DNA of 64,000 nt from Dichotomocladium elegans (lineage: Eukaryota > Mucoromycota > Mucoromycetes > Mucorales > Lichtheimiaceae). The stretch covers positions 1,612,001 through 1,676,000 of the forward strand of contig JAIXMN010000002.1 of NCBI GenBank assembly GCA_025716815.1. Direction: 5' to 3'. Below the pieces are notes generated by a model that was given only the letters and a program-made list of their open reading frames with translations, was not told the origin of the DNA and searched no databases. The translations under genes and the position numbers were made by a program. Positions 11,882-23,115 of this stretch are shown one piece after another (the first letter of the stretch is position 1; each line of letters begins with the position of its first letter).

Positions 11882-13950
11882 ATGGCTAGGACGAAAGCGA
11901 TCACCGAACCTTCTCGATATCGTTCTTCGTATCGCTCACATTCCCGTTCGAGATCTCGATCGAGGTCTCGTTCGAGGTCCCGTTCGAGATCTCGTTCTGC
12001 GTCCCCCAGACGTAAGAGCAATGCTCGGGGCAGCAGAAACCAATCAAGATACCGTGATTCCTATGAACGATCTTCTTCGAGTCGCCGCCAAAAGAGTCAC
12101 AGAAGTAGTGAACGAGATCCTGCTCCATGTATGTACAATTGTTTTTTTTAACTTTTTGTCTTCATGCTGCTTTCCATTGAGCTGATACTTTGCTTTTGTA
12201 AGCGGACACGCCTTTGACGAGTGAGTGTCTCCCAGATGCTTGTCGTGTATCCAATGCATCAAAGAATGACGGTGAGGCATCCTCATCAGATCCTCATGAT
12301 CTTACTGCACTGAATCAGAAATTACTAAAGGTATAGCTTTGGATTATTCTGATGCGTGGAAAGAAAAGTGTTAATTTCTGTCTTTCGCAGGAGAATGAAT
12401 CGATGGCTGCGAGGGTAAGCTATATGAATCCGATTCTTTTTCTGTGTTTGCCTTATCTCATCCGTCATTCTAGGCGGTCTACATGCGATTGCTCCGACAG
12501 GCACAAATGAATTACACCATGGCACCGCCTGCCATGGATGAACCTATATATGCCTACACAGGTGTTTCTGTACTTACAAACCAATCTGACAAGTATTTTT
12601 ACGTTGGGTACGCTTGTGTGTGGGATAGTGCTCACTACACAAACTTTTATCACTACTGCGAGGGCTTTGGTTTGACCAGTATGTTTGCGGACTACTTGGT
12701 AAGTCATGTGACTTGGGAATGCTCTTGAACTGCCATGCACGCTCTTACATCAGCATCTTAGGCTGTACTAGCAATTCTCACGAAATGTAAACCCGAGCAA
12801 GACATTGTGATATGTACGACAATTCCAGACATTGAACTTCGTAAGCAATGATTGACGCGCATTTCGATCACCCCGCTCTAATAAATGCTCTAAACAGGAA
12901 TCGCAGACGAGAAAAATGGTTCTAAACACCTGCCGACCTCAGAGCTGATCAACATAATAAGATATCTCATCAAAAATAGACCTGGAAAGGTTGCTTTTGT
13001 AAGTCAAATAGGGTCCCCCGCTTCTCTCGCCTATAACTTACGCTTGCCGATAGATGAAAACCAAACGTAAAGAAGAGGGATACCATAGGATAGCGGCTCG
13101 CGCCGCGATGACTGGACGACGTCTTCAGCAGTAAGATAAAGCATTTTGAGAAATGACCACGTTGACAGTGATGTATTGTAGGTCGGGCACTTTCATTTCG
13201 GATGACTCACTGAACACTCAGATGATGAACAACCGGAATGAAAAGGCGAATTCATCTACTCCTTCTTTTCATGATTCTCGGGCTCCTGTCCACGCATCTT
13301 CTTCTACTCCATACCAACCTCCTGTTGCAGTTGGGATGGAAGTGGAGGGGACGCTGGCCCATTTCGAGGGACTGCATCCGGCGCGAGCTGCTGCTTTGGG
13401 GCTGGCACCGTCGGCAAACGCATCTTCTGCTGCCTCCGAACCTACAGTGACCTCCCCCTTTGCTCCAGCAGATGAACCGCGCCTGCATGCTTCCTTTGCC
13501 AGACCGGGATCCATACAGACAGGTCCCAACGCGGTGGCTATTGCTAATTATTCTAGGGATCCTCGCATACGGGCCAAACAAAGGTTGGCCACAGAACAGG
13601 CACTGTCGAGTTCTGTTCCTGGGCCGCCGATCTCTGAACAAGTCCAAGGGCAAGATGCGCCAATACAGCCGTCACTTTCAGACAATATGACAATACCTAA
13701 ATGCGGTCGTCCTGTTGTTGAAGAAAAAGAAAAGGAATGTGAACCTGACCATATGCGTAGAAGAGAGAACAACCCGCCGCCATCATCAAGCAGCCAATCC
13801 CCAGCCTTGTGTGATCCTACGGAAGAGATATTCTTCGACGCTGAAGATATGGCTATTGATCCAGAGGTCGAAAGCACAGAGGCAGCCACCGACTCAACGG
13901 GTACGCTGAGCTCGGTGCTGTCATGGCTTGGAAGGATCTTTAGCTCATGA
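11882..13950 (+). CDS. RS-repeat protein with a degenerate RNase H-like region; function unknown
   Basis: The ATG at 11882 opens a protein that starts MARTKAITEPSRYRSS and passes into at least ten RS dipeptides encoded by an almost exact 12-bp tandem repeat (11935-12000). GT-AG introns then join short exons without breaking the frame. The middle (about 12480-13130) reads EPIYAYTGVSVLTN, YFYVGYACVWDS, SMFADYLAVLAILTK, DIVICTTIPDI, YLIKNRPGKVAFMKTK and YHRIAARAAMTGRRLQ. Its order of strands and helices resembles RNase H1. The catalytic acids expected in YTDGS, AELLA, YTDS and the last helix appear as Gly, Asp, Thr and Ala, so it would be inactive. The C-terminal third is disordered and ends SVLSWLGRIFSS. 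RS regions usually bind SR proteins or splicing factors, which suggests a nuclear RNA-linked role. The RNase H assignment is inference from pattern. Confidence 0.7.
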
Positions 13951-14115
13951 ACGATAAATACGTAAAAAATGGCAAATAAATCGAGATTGACCTTATGCGT
14001 CCCCCTTCGTACCCTTCTGCTTGACATTTCGCCACGAGCAACCCTGTTCCCATGCAGCCATAGACTGACTATTCGTATTCACTTCTTGCAAACCAACTGA
14101 CAACTCTTTCTAATT

Positions 14116-15851
14116 CTACACAGAGAGATGATGATTGCAGACTTCTCCATTTTGGGATTTCTTCGGTACTGGACCTTCTTGATCATCGGCCAGCTTACGC
14201 TTGACACCATTTGGTGCTGTGCTTGTGTCCTCTTTTCCCTCCCTCGCCTTGTGCAATGCCTTTATCTCGTGGTAGAAATCCTCAAGTCCGAAAATTTCGC
14301 TTCATTGAGAGAACAAAAGAACAATATCAATAAGGCTAGGAATGGGTTTTACACACACACACTATTCGTTCTTACCAGATCGCTAACGCCGATTTCGCCT
14401 GCTGTATCTTGCGATAGACCGGCGTTTTGCAATATCCAGGGTCAGAATTCATTGTCAAGAGGACATACTTTGTGTTTTGGTATATGTTGTCAACTCGCAC
14501 AGCCTGAGAAATAATCCATGTTAGTCACAAGATATACCATTCTCGTTTCTCTTTTTCTTTCCCTACCCATTTGACGTAAGCCTCGACAACCTCCTCGTAG
14601 GGCAGGAATCCTTCTTTACGGAAAATCGATGGATTATATTGCGCTCCTCGCGCAATCATCACCGAGTCTGCGTCTGAAAGAAAGAGTCGTGAATCAGCTG
14701 CCTGGCCAAGACGAGACATTCGAAAGTCTCCTTACTTGTCTTTTCCTTTGCCTTTGCGATATCCTCATAGCAAAATATATCGCCATTAATGCTGACTGGG
14801 ATATTCTTGACTGCTCCCCGGATTTCCTTGAATTCTTCCCAGTTAGCAGGCGTTGTTGGTCGCTGGTCTCTTGTGCGACAATGAATTGTGATTGCTTTTA
14901 CACCCGTCGATTCGATCATCTTTAACAACTTTATTGTCTCTTCTTTACTTTCCAAAAGCCTAAAAAGCAGATAAGTACGCTGTATATCTCGCTCTCTTTT
15001 TTTTAAAAAAAAAATTACCGGATCTTGCATGTCACGGGCAAGCCCGTGTTCTCAACCAGGTTGACCAGGATCTGAAGTATTTTCCCTTTAGCATATCCTC
15101 TGCTCATTCATCCTCTGCCCCATAAAGCACCTACACGCTGGAGAAGGTCAGGGTTTGTCAATAATGCTGCGCCCATGCCAGCATGGACCGAAAACTTTTT
15201 CGGACAGCCGCAATTGACATCGATACCCGCAACGTCTTGCTTTCTATTATGATCGTATAAGTCTAATTGCTCGGAAGAGAAAGAAAGAGAGCATGTGAAG
15301 ATCATTACACTGTGAGCGCAGCCTGCAACGCAAGATCAGGATCGGCGGTACCGAGCTGGAAAATGACCCGGCCACGTTCATTCTCGTGGGTGCTCCAGGT
15401 TAATTTTGAACCTTTCAGGTATTCGATGGTCTGCGTAATGGCTGAAGAGGAAGGGGGGAATTACATTACTACCATGCTCCTCGTTTCTTTTATTGATCTG
15501 TTTCCACATACGATTGTATTTCCGTACTGAGCCGATAACACGCTTGTCAACTAATTCTTCGGTCCACACCAGATCTATAAAGTTAATTGAACAATGTTAG
15601 CAAGATTAGAGCATGGAGGGTGTGTGGGACAAGGTTACCCGAGTACCTGCTCCATAATCCAAAGCAGTCAAACGGAACGGCAGTGTGCCGATTCGGACCT
15701 AAAGCGGTGAAGGGAAAAGTTGATTAGTGAAAAGCACCGCAACATTGGGAGCAGCGCAAAGGATATATACCATGGGGGCTAGTACAACTTTATTCCTATA
15801 GTCAACATCGGGCACAGCCGTTGCGCAACTGTCACTTGTCGTTGCCGGCAT
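14116..15851 (-). CDS. DUS2: tRNA-dihydrouridine synthase 2 (U20)
   Basis: This flavoenzyme reduces uridine 20 of tRNA to dihydrouridine. Exons on the minus strand read NKVVLAPMV (FMN-binding strand, near 15780), LVWTEELVDKRVIGS, IDVNCGCPKKFSVHAGMG with the catalytic Cys (near 15220), LVNTGLPVTCKIRLL, VKAITIHCRTRDQRP, IPVSINGDIF and ADSVMIARGAQYNPSIF, all typical of Dus enzymes. CGCPK, HCRT and GDIF are diagnostic. After EAYVKW an intron leads to AVRVDNIYQNTKYVL, and the final exon carries a Lys/Arg/Glu-rich tail ending CNHHLSV. There is no C-terminal double-stranded RNA-binding domain of the animal DUS2 kind. The start at 15851 gives MPATTSDSCA; an extended frame to 15938 uses no better start. 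It converges on the RS-domain gene with 165 bp between stops. Confidence 0.93.
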
Positions 15852-16420
15852 CGGGAGGAGAAGGAGGAGCGGCCAAAAGTATGAGACGGGGCGGATTTGA
15901 TTTTTTTTAAACCTTTTATTTGTGCGAAACCCAATCAAAGATTAAGAAAACTTATGCAATTCAGTACTTTCACAAACAGACTGTAAACTCATGCATGCGC
16001 GCGCAAGCGTCTTCCTACGATATTATCACCTGTTGTACGTGATATAACCATGATAGTGCTACGAGGATTTCTTCAAAACCAAGGAAAAAAGGAACATGCG
16101 ATTGAATAATTCTACAGATCATGCGCTGAGTCAAGAAAGTCCCTATATACCGGGATGAGAGCGAGAAAGAAAGGACAAGAAAGGTGTTATTCTCGAGGAC
16201 ACGTCTTATAGCTGAACATCCCGCTTGTGTGCTATCAATGTGCCAATTCAATCGCGGGAACCTTGCTGACAAACAAAGTGGGAGGCCTCCCTCCATTTTG
16301 AATTTCCTAAAGCGGACAAGGTACAGTTTCTTTTTCGTATACTTATGTGCCTGGATCGTTAGCACCTTCTTTTATTCTTACCCGGTTCCTTCAATCGCAG
16401 ACCATTTCTTTTTTGCTGTC
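15852..16420. other. Divergent promoter region between DUS2 and the F-box gene
   Basis: About 570 bp with no gene, between two divergently transcribed starts. It should hold both promoters. No motif beyond T-rich tracts was noted. Confidence 0.45.
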
Positions 16421-18319
16421 ATGGAATCTGGTTTCGTCACTCATTCTTCTAACTGCAGAACCAGCGACGGCTTATGGACAAGCATAATGCCTAATGAGCT
16501 CCTCTATAATATCTTTTCCCGCATCACCAAAGCAGATTGTATCGAATCCTTGCGGGTATGTCGACACTGGAACACCACCATTCCAGAATATGCAAAGGAC
16601 GTATGGAAATCGGTGTCAATATCCAGCAAGAAGCTCGGGGGGTCTCTGCCACGGTTCCTGGGTCCGCACGTTAAGGAGGTGCGGCTGAAAAGCTTGGAGA
16701 CAAGCCAGCTGCTTGACATTCTGTTCGAATTACAAAAGCGCCAGTGCCATTCCATTTGCATGCTGGGTATGGTTTAAAGAGAGAGAAATTAAAGCCACGC
16801 ATGCTTATCTAAGCTGGCTTTCCCTTACCCATACCACCGCACCAAAACAGACATTACCTTTTCCAACCACTGCATACCGCTCCATCCGTCCTCGCTCACT
16901 AGCCTCCTCCCGGTCCGCAGCTTGACGACTCTCATCTTGCAGAATCTCACCCTGTCCGACATGGACTTGATCGCCACCGTCGCGCTCTGCCCGATGCTTC
17001 TTCACCTCTCTTACACGGCCCGCGCTTTCTGCGGCAATCATCAAGATGACGGGCCTCACCCTATACCCAACAGGATATCCGCAGCCAGACGTGCACCAAC
17101 GACAGGATCAACATCTACACCAGTGCCATCCGACTTGGTTCTGCCCTTGCGGACGCTTTATTTTGAAGGCAATTCCACAACCGAGCAAACCGGGCTCCTC
17201 ATCGACCTTTTGCGCCGTGCACCGGGTCTGCGCGCGCTTGGCATTGCAGCCGTTGTTGGCCTGAACGCGACAGATCTGCGGCGAATAGTCCAAGGGTGTC
17301 AGGAACTAGAGTACTTTGGTAGTGATGTGGTTGAGAGCTGGTCTCACGGGTTGAACATCACCAGCATCCATACACGACTTGACCCCGACGTGGGAAGAGA
17401 AGAAAGGCGCCGCGGACTGCGGATCTTGGGCATTTTTGAGGCGGACAACCGGGCTGGGCATGCTGCGCTGCCTCACATTGTTACCATCAAAGAGCACCAG
17501 GAAACACTAGAGTATCTGATCATGGGCGTCGACTTTGACCCGGATGCCGAAGACCTCCCACAGATCGTCTATACTCTTGCCGATACCCATCCTCGCCTGC
17601 TCAAGTCATTCAGCTGCACCTCAGGGTACTTTCCCTCGTTCGGATTCACTCCTATGCTCAGCTGCTGTGCGCACCTGCGCGAGTTTCGACTGACCACATG
17701 GTCGCATCTGGACGCCGAGCTCTGCAATACTCTTGCACGGTTGCCCGCGCTTGAATACGTTCGCTTCTGCTTCAGGATGGACGACAGAGCCATTACTGAA
17801 CACAGCCTGTACGCCTTCTTTGATGCGATTCGCCAGAGTACCAGCCACGCGAGCAGGCTCTCGACGGTCGAACTGGCCCTCTTGGACTGGACCGTGAGTT
17901 GGGACGACATGTTCAGCTTTCTCGAGCCGCTGGGATCCATTCCATCCTTACGCCAACTCGTCCTGTCCGGCTTTGTCATCATCGACGATGATACCATGCT
18001 CCGGTTCACGCAGAATCTAGTCGCGGCAGCGGCCATCGAAGCTCTCGAGATTCGATGGCTCATTGACATTGCCGATGAAGCCCTCGAAAACCTGACCAAA
18101 CTCGAACATCTGCGCCATCTCCAGCTTTTGCATTGTCGGATTCCGAGCGTGAACCAAATGAAGATGTTAGAATCGATGGCCAGGCGATCTGCAGCGCTTC
18201 TGCAGGTCACGGTCTGCGAATGCGTTCAGTGTCACGAGGACGATGAATATGATCTCAAGCAAGTGGCTGCGGCCCAGGGTTCGATGGACTGGTTAAGGAT
18301 AGCGAACGAGCCTTTTTGA
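16421..18319 (+). CDS. F-box and leucine-rich-repeat protein
   Basis: The ATG at 16421 gives a short leader and then an F-box: SIMPNELLYNIFSRIT, CIESLRVCRHWNTTIPEYAK and VWKSVSIS (16475-16625). One intron (about 16770-16920) leads to a long second exon of about 465 codons. That exon contains irregular leucine-rich repeats such as LTTLILQNLTLSDMDLIA, LRTLYFEGNS, LRALGIAAVVGLNATDLR, LREFRLTTWSHLD, LRQLVLSGFVIIDDDT and LRHLQLLHCRIPSV. Such proteins are substrate receptors of SCF ubiquitin ligases: the F-box binds SKP1 and the repeats bind the target. The family is large in Mucoromycota and the target cannot be predicted. Codon use in exon 2 is more GC-rich than the surroundings. Confidence 0.9.
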
Positions 18320-19388
18320 TGATTGACTTTACCCTTCAACATATTTATATGCATTGTTTTATTTATATATATATATATATCCTCGATTGCTTTGCACTCG
18401 GTGACGTACGTCATTGTCAGAAGGGTCGCACAGCTGAATACACTAGTCCTTCTCCATACGTACGCTTCAAGTGACCTCTGGAGAGCAGTCTAGATGTCAG
18501 AGAAGAGACGAAAGGAGCAGAAGGGGTGTGTCCATATCTCACATTCTTCCATGCCCATTTGGACAGGAGCAACATAGCAAGATGGATGGAGGTGGGAGAT
18601 GGCGTGAGTTACATAGATTTCATAAGATAATAAGAAAAGGAGAGATAAAGTCATGGAGGCCCATGGATGAGACGATAGCAAATGGTGTGGATCAAGTAAG
18701 CCATAATACCCCGCAAAAATTCAGCGTGCTATGCATTACATCCTCCGGCGCTGACTGGCCCCCCTCCCACCCCCCTCCATTGGTATTATCATTTCCACTG
18801 TTCCCTGCACACACACGAGTCCGAAACACGTCGACCTTGTTTATAGTTTCAACAAATCCTCGCGTTGGAGTCCGTACAACAATGTCCAGTTGTGTTTGGA
18901 GCTTCTGTTTTAGATAGCATAAATGAGGAAGACCTTTTTACCTGATGAGACGCTCTATTGATTCAAGAGACGCTCTCGGGAGGCCCCCTCGCTGTTCTTG
19001 AAACCCTGTAGCCGTCCCATCCGTTTACCCTAGGATGAGTTAGACATCGTTGCAGCCCCCTCCGCCGGGTTTTTTTTGTTTTCCTCCCAGAGTCAAACTT
19101 GCTAAGCCCACACATGTTTCTTTTTTTTTTTGGTGTATGCGATCATCTCATGTAAAGATTGGGACCTTTGCACTTTGTAGAAGATACACTTTAGTTTCCT
19201 GGGATCATACGTTTTTAAGGACACGCATATACCGTGGTGGTCCATACCATCAATCTTCCGTTCTCTTTCTGAGGTCCAATACGACTTTATGATTCGGATA
19301 AAAGGAAAAGGTGCAATGCATACAAGGGGACGGTAAAGCATGGGTCCGTTTTTCTCAGATGAAAGCAACAAAGTACAAATGATATTTA
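18320..19388. other. Convergent intergenic region
   Basis: This 1.07-kb stretch lies between the 3' ends of the F-box gene and the coiled-coil gene. It contains a (TA)n tract at about 18364-18380, C-rich patches near 18760 and T-runs near 19120. These fit 3' untranslated and terminator sequence. No gene was recognised. Confidence 0.45.
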
Positions 19389-21843
19389 TTAGCTATTTAA
19401 TAATGGGTTGGTAGAGGTGGTATGGGAATTATATACAAAGTGGGTCTGAACGCCTGTGTCTACGCGGTCCCAACGCTTGGCTTCGAGCTCGTGCCGGAGG
19501 TTTCTCAGGGCATCCTCGACGGCCTTGCGTCGATCGATCTCCTTCTGCATAGCATCCATGTGTTCATCCTTGACAGCCGCCATGAGCTGCCGGAACTCTT
19601 TCCGCAAAGACATGGACTGACCGTCCGCGCCAATTCGCCAGTTGATCTTGGCATCCACGAGCTGCTTGTCGAGCATGTCTCGTTCCCGCGTCAGTTTCGC
19701 AATCGCCGCATCGTATCTTTTGCGCTCATTGTTGAAATCTGCAATATTTCGTGTCACGCGCTCGTATTCCTTAACGGCCGAGGCCAGCTCGGCTTCAACG
19801 CTCGCGGATTGGAGCATGAGTGCTGCCTCTCGTTGGGTGAACTCTTTCTGGGCCGCCTTGAACGCTGCCTCGGTCTCCCTGAGTCGCGAGGACAATGTGA
19901 TGGTATCGCTCCTGGAGAGACACTCCGTCTCAGACTGTTGTTGTTGTTGTTGCGTGCGTTGCTGCTGCTCGAGTCGACTGACCAAATCGTCGAGATCCAT
20001 CGGTTCGTTGACGCCGGCCAAGGCTCTGAGTCGTGCAAGAATTGTTTCTGATACAGGACAAGATCCAACCTTCGCTCGGCTGTCGCTGCCATTGGTGTTG
20101 ATGGTATCACATGCAGCCGTTGCCATCACCATGTTATTGGCAAGGGAGAGGGTCGACACGAGCTGATCGACCATGATATCGATCGCTGTGGCATGAGCCT
20201 GTATATCCGACGCCAGTGCTCGATCTCGCTGCTCGGCCTTGAGCTTAAGGACAGCTGCAATGGCCCGCTGCGCATGCGTTTCCACCTTGAGCCGCTCATG
20301 CCAATATATCAAGGAGCTCCTTGCTTGGGCTGATTCCTAGTAACACCAAAAAAAAAAAAAGATTCAGATGGTTACTAAAACTCTAAATTATTTTTTGGGG
20401 GGAGGGAGAGCAGATAGAGGATTGGGGTACGTTACATCAAGCCACCTTTGTGCATCCAGAAATCCGCAAGCTGGTAAATGTGTGGCGGTTTGTGCCACAG
20501 CGAGTTGTTGTAACATCGCGACCTTATCAGATAGTGTGGTGTCACCAGCACCCTCTTGTGCGATTGCGGTTACGGAAAGTGACGAGGGCGGTAGTAACAA
20601 CGGTACATTGTGCCAGGGGTCTTCTGCTGTCTGGGTCCGCGCCGGCATCGGTGAGGGCGCCTCATCAGTTTTAAGGCAAGACGGTGTATGGTCAGCAACA
20701 AGGCTGCCTTCCATCGTGGTTTCCGATAGAGCAGAATGGATGCTGTCAACCATCGTAAATTCTGTGGCTGCAGAGCGATACCGACTGTCGTGATCGTCAA
20801 TGCTGTCATCATCATCATCTTTGTCGTCAGAGACGGAAGAATCGTCAGGCGTTGCCAGACCAGCAGTATCGTCATCATCGTCATCGTCTTCGCTGTCGGC
20901 ATTGTCCGAATCAATGTGAAGAAAACCTTGATCGTCTTCTGTCTCGGCCAAGACGGCTGACGACAATGACGTCAGGTCCGGGATGTCGTGATTAGAAATG
21001 CAGAAGGATTGGTGTTCTTGCGATTCCATGGTGGTTGCCCGCACGTTGGACACCGTCGTTCGATGGGGGACCTGGGAATCTGTTGCTGTCCCACCAAGTT
21101 GTTGTTGTTGTTGTTGTTGTTGTTGAACCTTGGTGTCGTGCGGCATCGATAAGAGTGGGACCTCATTCTCGAGCGAGACTTGAACTTGCTGTTCAGCCAC
21201 ATGGACGAGTGTATTCTTGTCCACCCCGGATGGTGTGACCTCAGGTGACGGGAGTTGCGGTGGTGGTGGCGACAGGAGCGGTGTCGCCGTCTCCGCCTCA
21301 GGTTTCACATGATCCGCCCCATCTTCAGCCTCCTCGTCGTTATGGCTGTTGCTGCCGCCGTCACCGTCGCTGTGCTCTTTCTCGTCTTCTCCCAAAACGG
21401 AAAGATCGTCGGTTTTTCGGGAATTCTGCTTTGGGTAGTGTCTTGTTGACGGCGGTGGCAGCGTTGGGCCGATCATGGAATCCAGTCTTGTTTTCCACGG
21501 GTTTGATGAGACGGTGTTGGATGCAGCCATCCGCATCACCGACGCCCGCACATATCTCTTCACCTCGGTGGCTGCCGAGTCTGTTGACTGTGCTGTCGTC
21601 GGAGGTGCCAAAAGCGTCCTAGGATGACTTTTTCTCTCTCGCGTCATGGCCGCTGCCTCTGCTGCTGATGGTATGGTTCCGACCGCCGGTACCAGGTCAC
21701 TCGCAATAAACGGGTTGTCTTTGAGTTTGTAATTGAGCTTTAGGGGATTGTCTGTGCCCTGACGAAATGACGGACCCTTTCCCTCCATTAACATCGAGCA
21801 ATGGAAAAAAAAAAAAAGCAATGAGTCAACTTACCTTGCTCAT
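19389..21843 (-). CDS. Acidic, polyQ and coiled-coil protein of unknown function
   Basis: A three-exon gene: ATG-AGC-AAG at 21843-21835, an intron, a long exon (about 21787-20431) and a last exon (about 20340-19389). The N-terminus contains NPLKLNYKLKDNPFIASDLV, the most structured-looking part of the first half. It is followed by disordered Ser/Pro/Asp/Glu-rich sequence with an acidic run (DSEDDDDDDDTAG) and a polyQ stretch of about nine. The C-terminal exon is largely alpha-helical coiled coil: HERLKVETHAQRAIAAVLKL, a glutamine-rich linker, then about 130 residues of heptads (REAALMLQSASVEAELASAV, ERDMLDKQLVDAKINW, MQKEIDRRKAVEDALRNL). It resembles scaffold or cytoskeleton-associated proteins, but I recognise no family. 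The (GTT)n run near 21100 and the (TTG)n run near 19937 encode the glutamines. Confidence 0.8.
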
Positions 21844-23115
21844 GACGGGAAAAAAAGACAAGGATACTTTTCTTTTCTTTTGGCAACTAAAATAGAGGAA
21901 TGGAGAGGAAGAAAACGAGTTGCAATTAAATTGGTATTGGCCTGCTTTGCTTTGTTCTTTTGGATGCTTATGCAATTTAATCAAATTGTTGCGCTTGTTG
22001 TTTGTTCTCTAGGATTTCCAACCCCCCTCTCTTCTTTTTTTTTTAGGCAATGAAATTTTTTGGCGCACCAAAACCCAGCAATTTATGAGATGTATGCATG
22101 CATGAGTGTTGAGCAGGAAAGAAAGGGGAGAGAGGATCATCGCCTCTTCATCCTCACAGAACAATGGATAGGTTTTTCATTATCATCTGACGCAGGCAAT
22201 GACCAAGGACTTTGTGGTCGATCGATCCCCCACCCCTGGTGCGTGCAGATGGTGACAAGATTACAGCCTGTTTTTAATGACTTGTATATAGATTCCATGC
22301 ACAATCAGTTCGTTTTGCAGTACAACGCTCGGATTCCTGCAGGTCTTCTTCCCGAATTTGTCAAAAGGCGACATACAACAGGTTTCATTCCTCTTGCAAT
22401 GGACACGTAAGCAACTGTTACAAACAAACGTACACTACGGTTTGTAGCATTCCGGTTGCTGTGGAAATGGTAACAACACGAGCGAGCGTATTATCTTTGA
22501 CATACAAACCTAGTTGATCCCAAAATGTTGCATTTTTTACACATCTTCATATACCCAGAAAGATATATCGATCGATCTATGTGTGTGTTTGTGTGCAGGG
22601 AGATATGCTCCTGTCTTCATATCTTGAAATGCCCATTTTCCCAAGCTTGGAAATTGAATCCATATATTCATCACATAAGATAGATCTGAAAGACTTATGA
22701 GATGGTTCATAATGAAATGGAAGGAAAACATTATAACTTGATACCTATGTAAAGCGGGATCGCAAGAACAGCCCCGTTTGCAGTGTGTCTCATAGTCTGC
22801 TATGGCAGCCTGTACTCACAGAATATATGAAACAACGTTGCGACAGAATGAGGAGCAGCTAATCACCAATAACAATTCCGTGTTGCTCATTATAAATGAC
22901 AAACGTGAGTCGAACTCCCTAAAAGGGCTTCCTTGGCACGTCTTCCACGTATTAGATTCACTTTTTGGTGGATCATCCTCCCCTGAGCCTAGGTCTAAGC
23001 GATTGCTCGATAATTTACATTGTCTGCTCTATCCAATAGAGAAAGAGAGCTATATTCCGTTCTCTACTGCTACCATGTGCATCTTTCTGTGTGTGTGACC
23101 GGCAAAAGATCATAT
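21844..23115. other. Intergenic region upstream of the coiled-coil gene
   Basis: About 1.27 kb between two minus-strand genes. It holds the promoter of the coiled-coil gene (CT- and T-rich stretch 21980-22050) and the 3' end of the INTS9-like gene. Frames such as 22060-22410 show no domain. Confidence 0.45.

Noticed and set aside
14128..14514. Plus-strand frame overlapping the 3' exons of DUS2
   Set aside because: The minus strand encodes the continuous DUS2 C-terminus with proper introns; the plus frame has no recognisable content.
17569..18210. 213-codon minus-strand frame inside the F-box gene
   Set aside because: Antisense shadow in GC-rich coding sequence; the plus-strand leucine-rich repeats explain the conservation.
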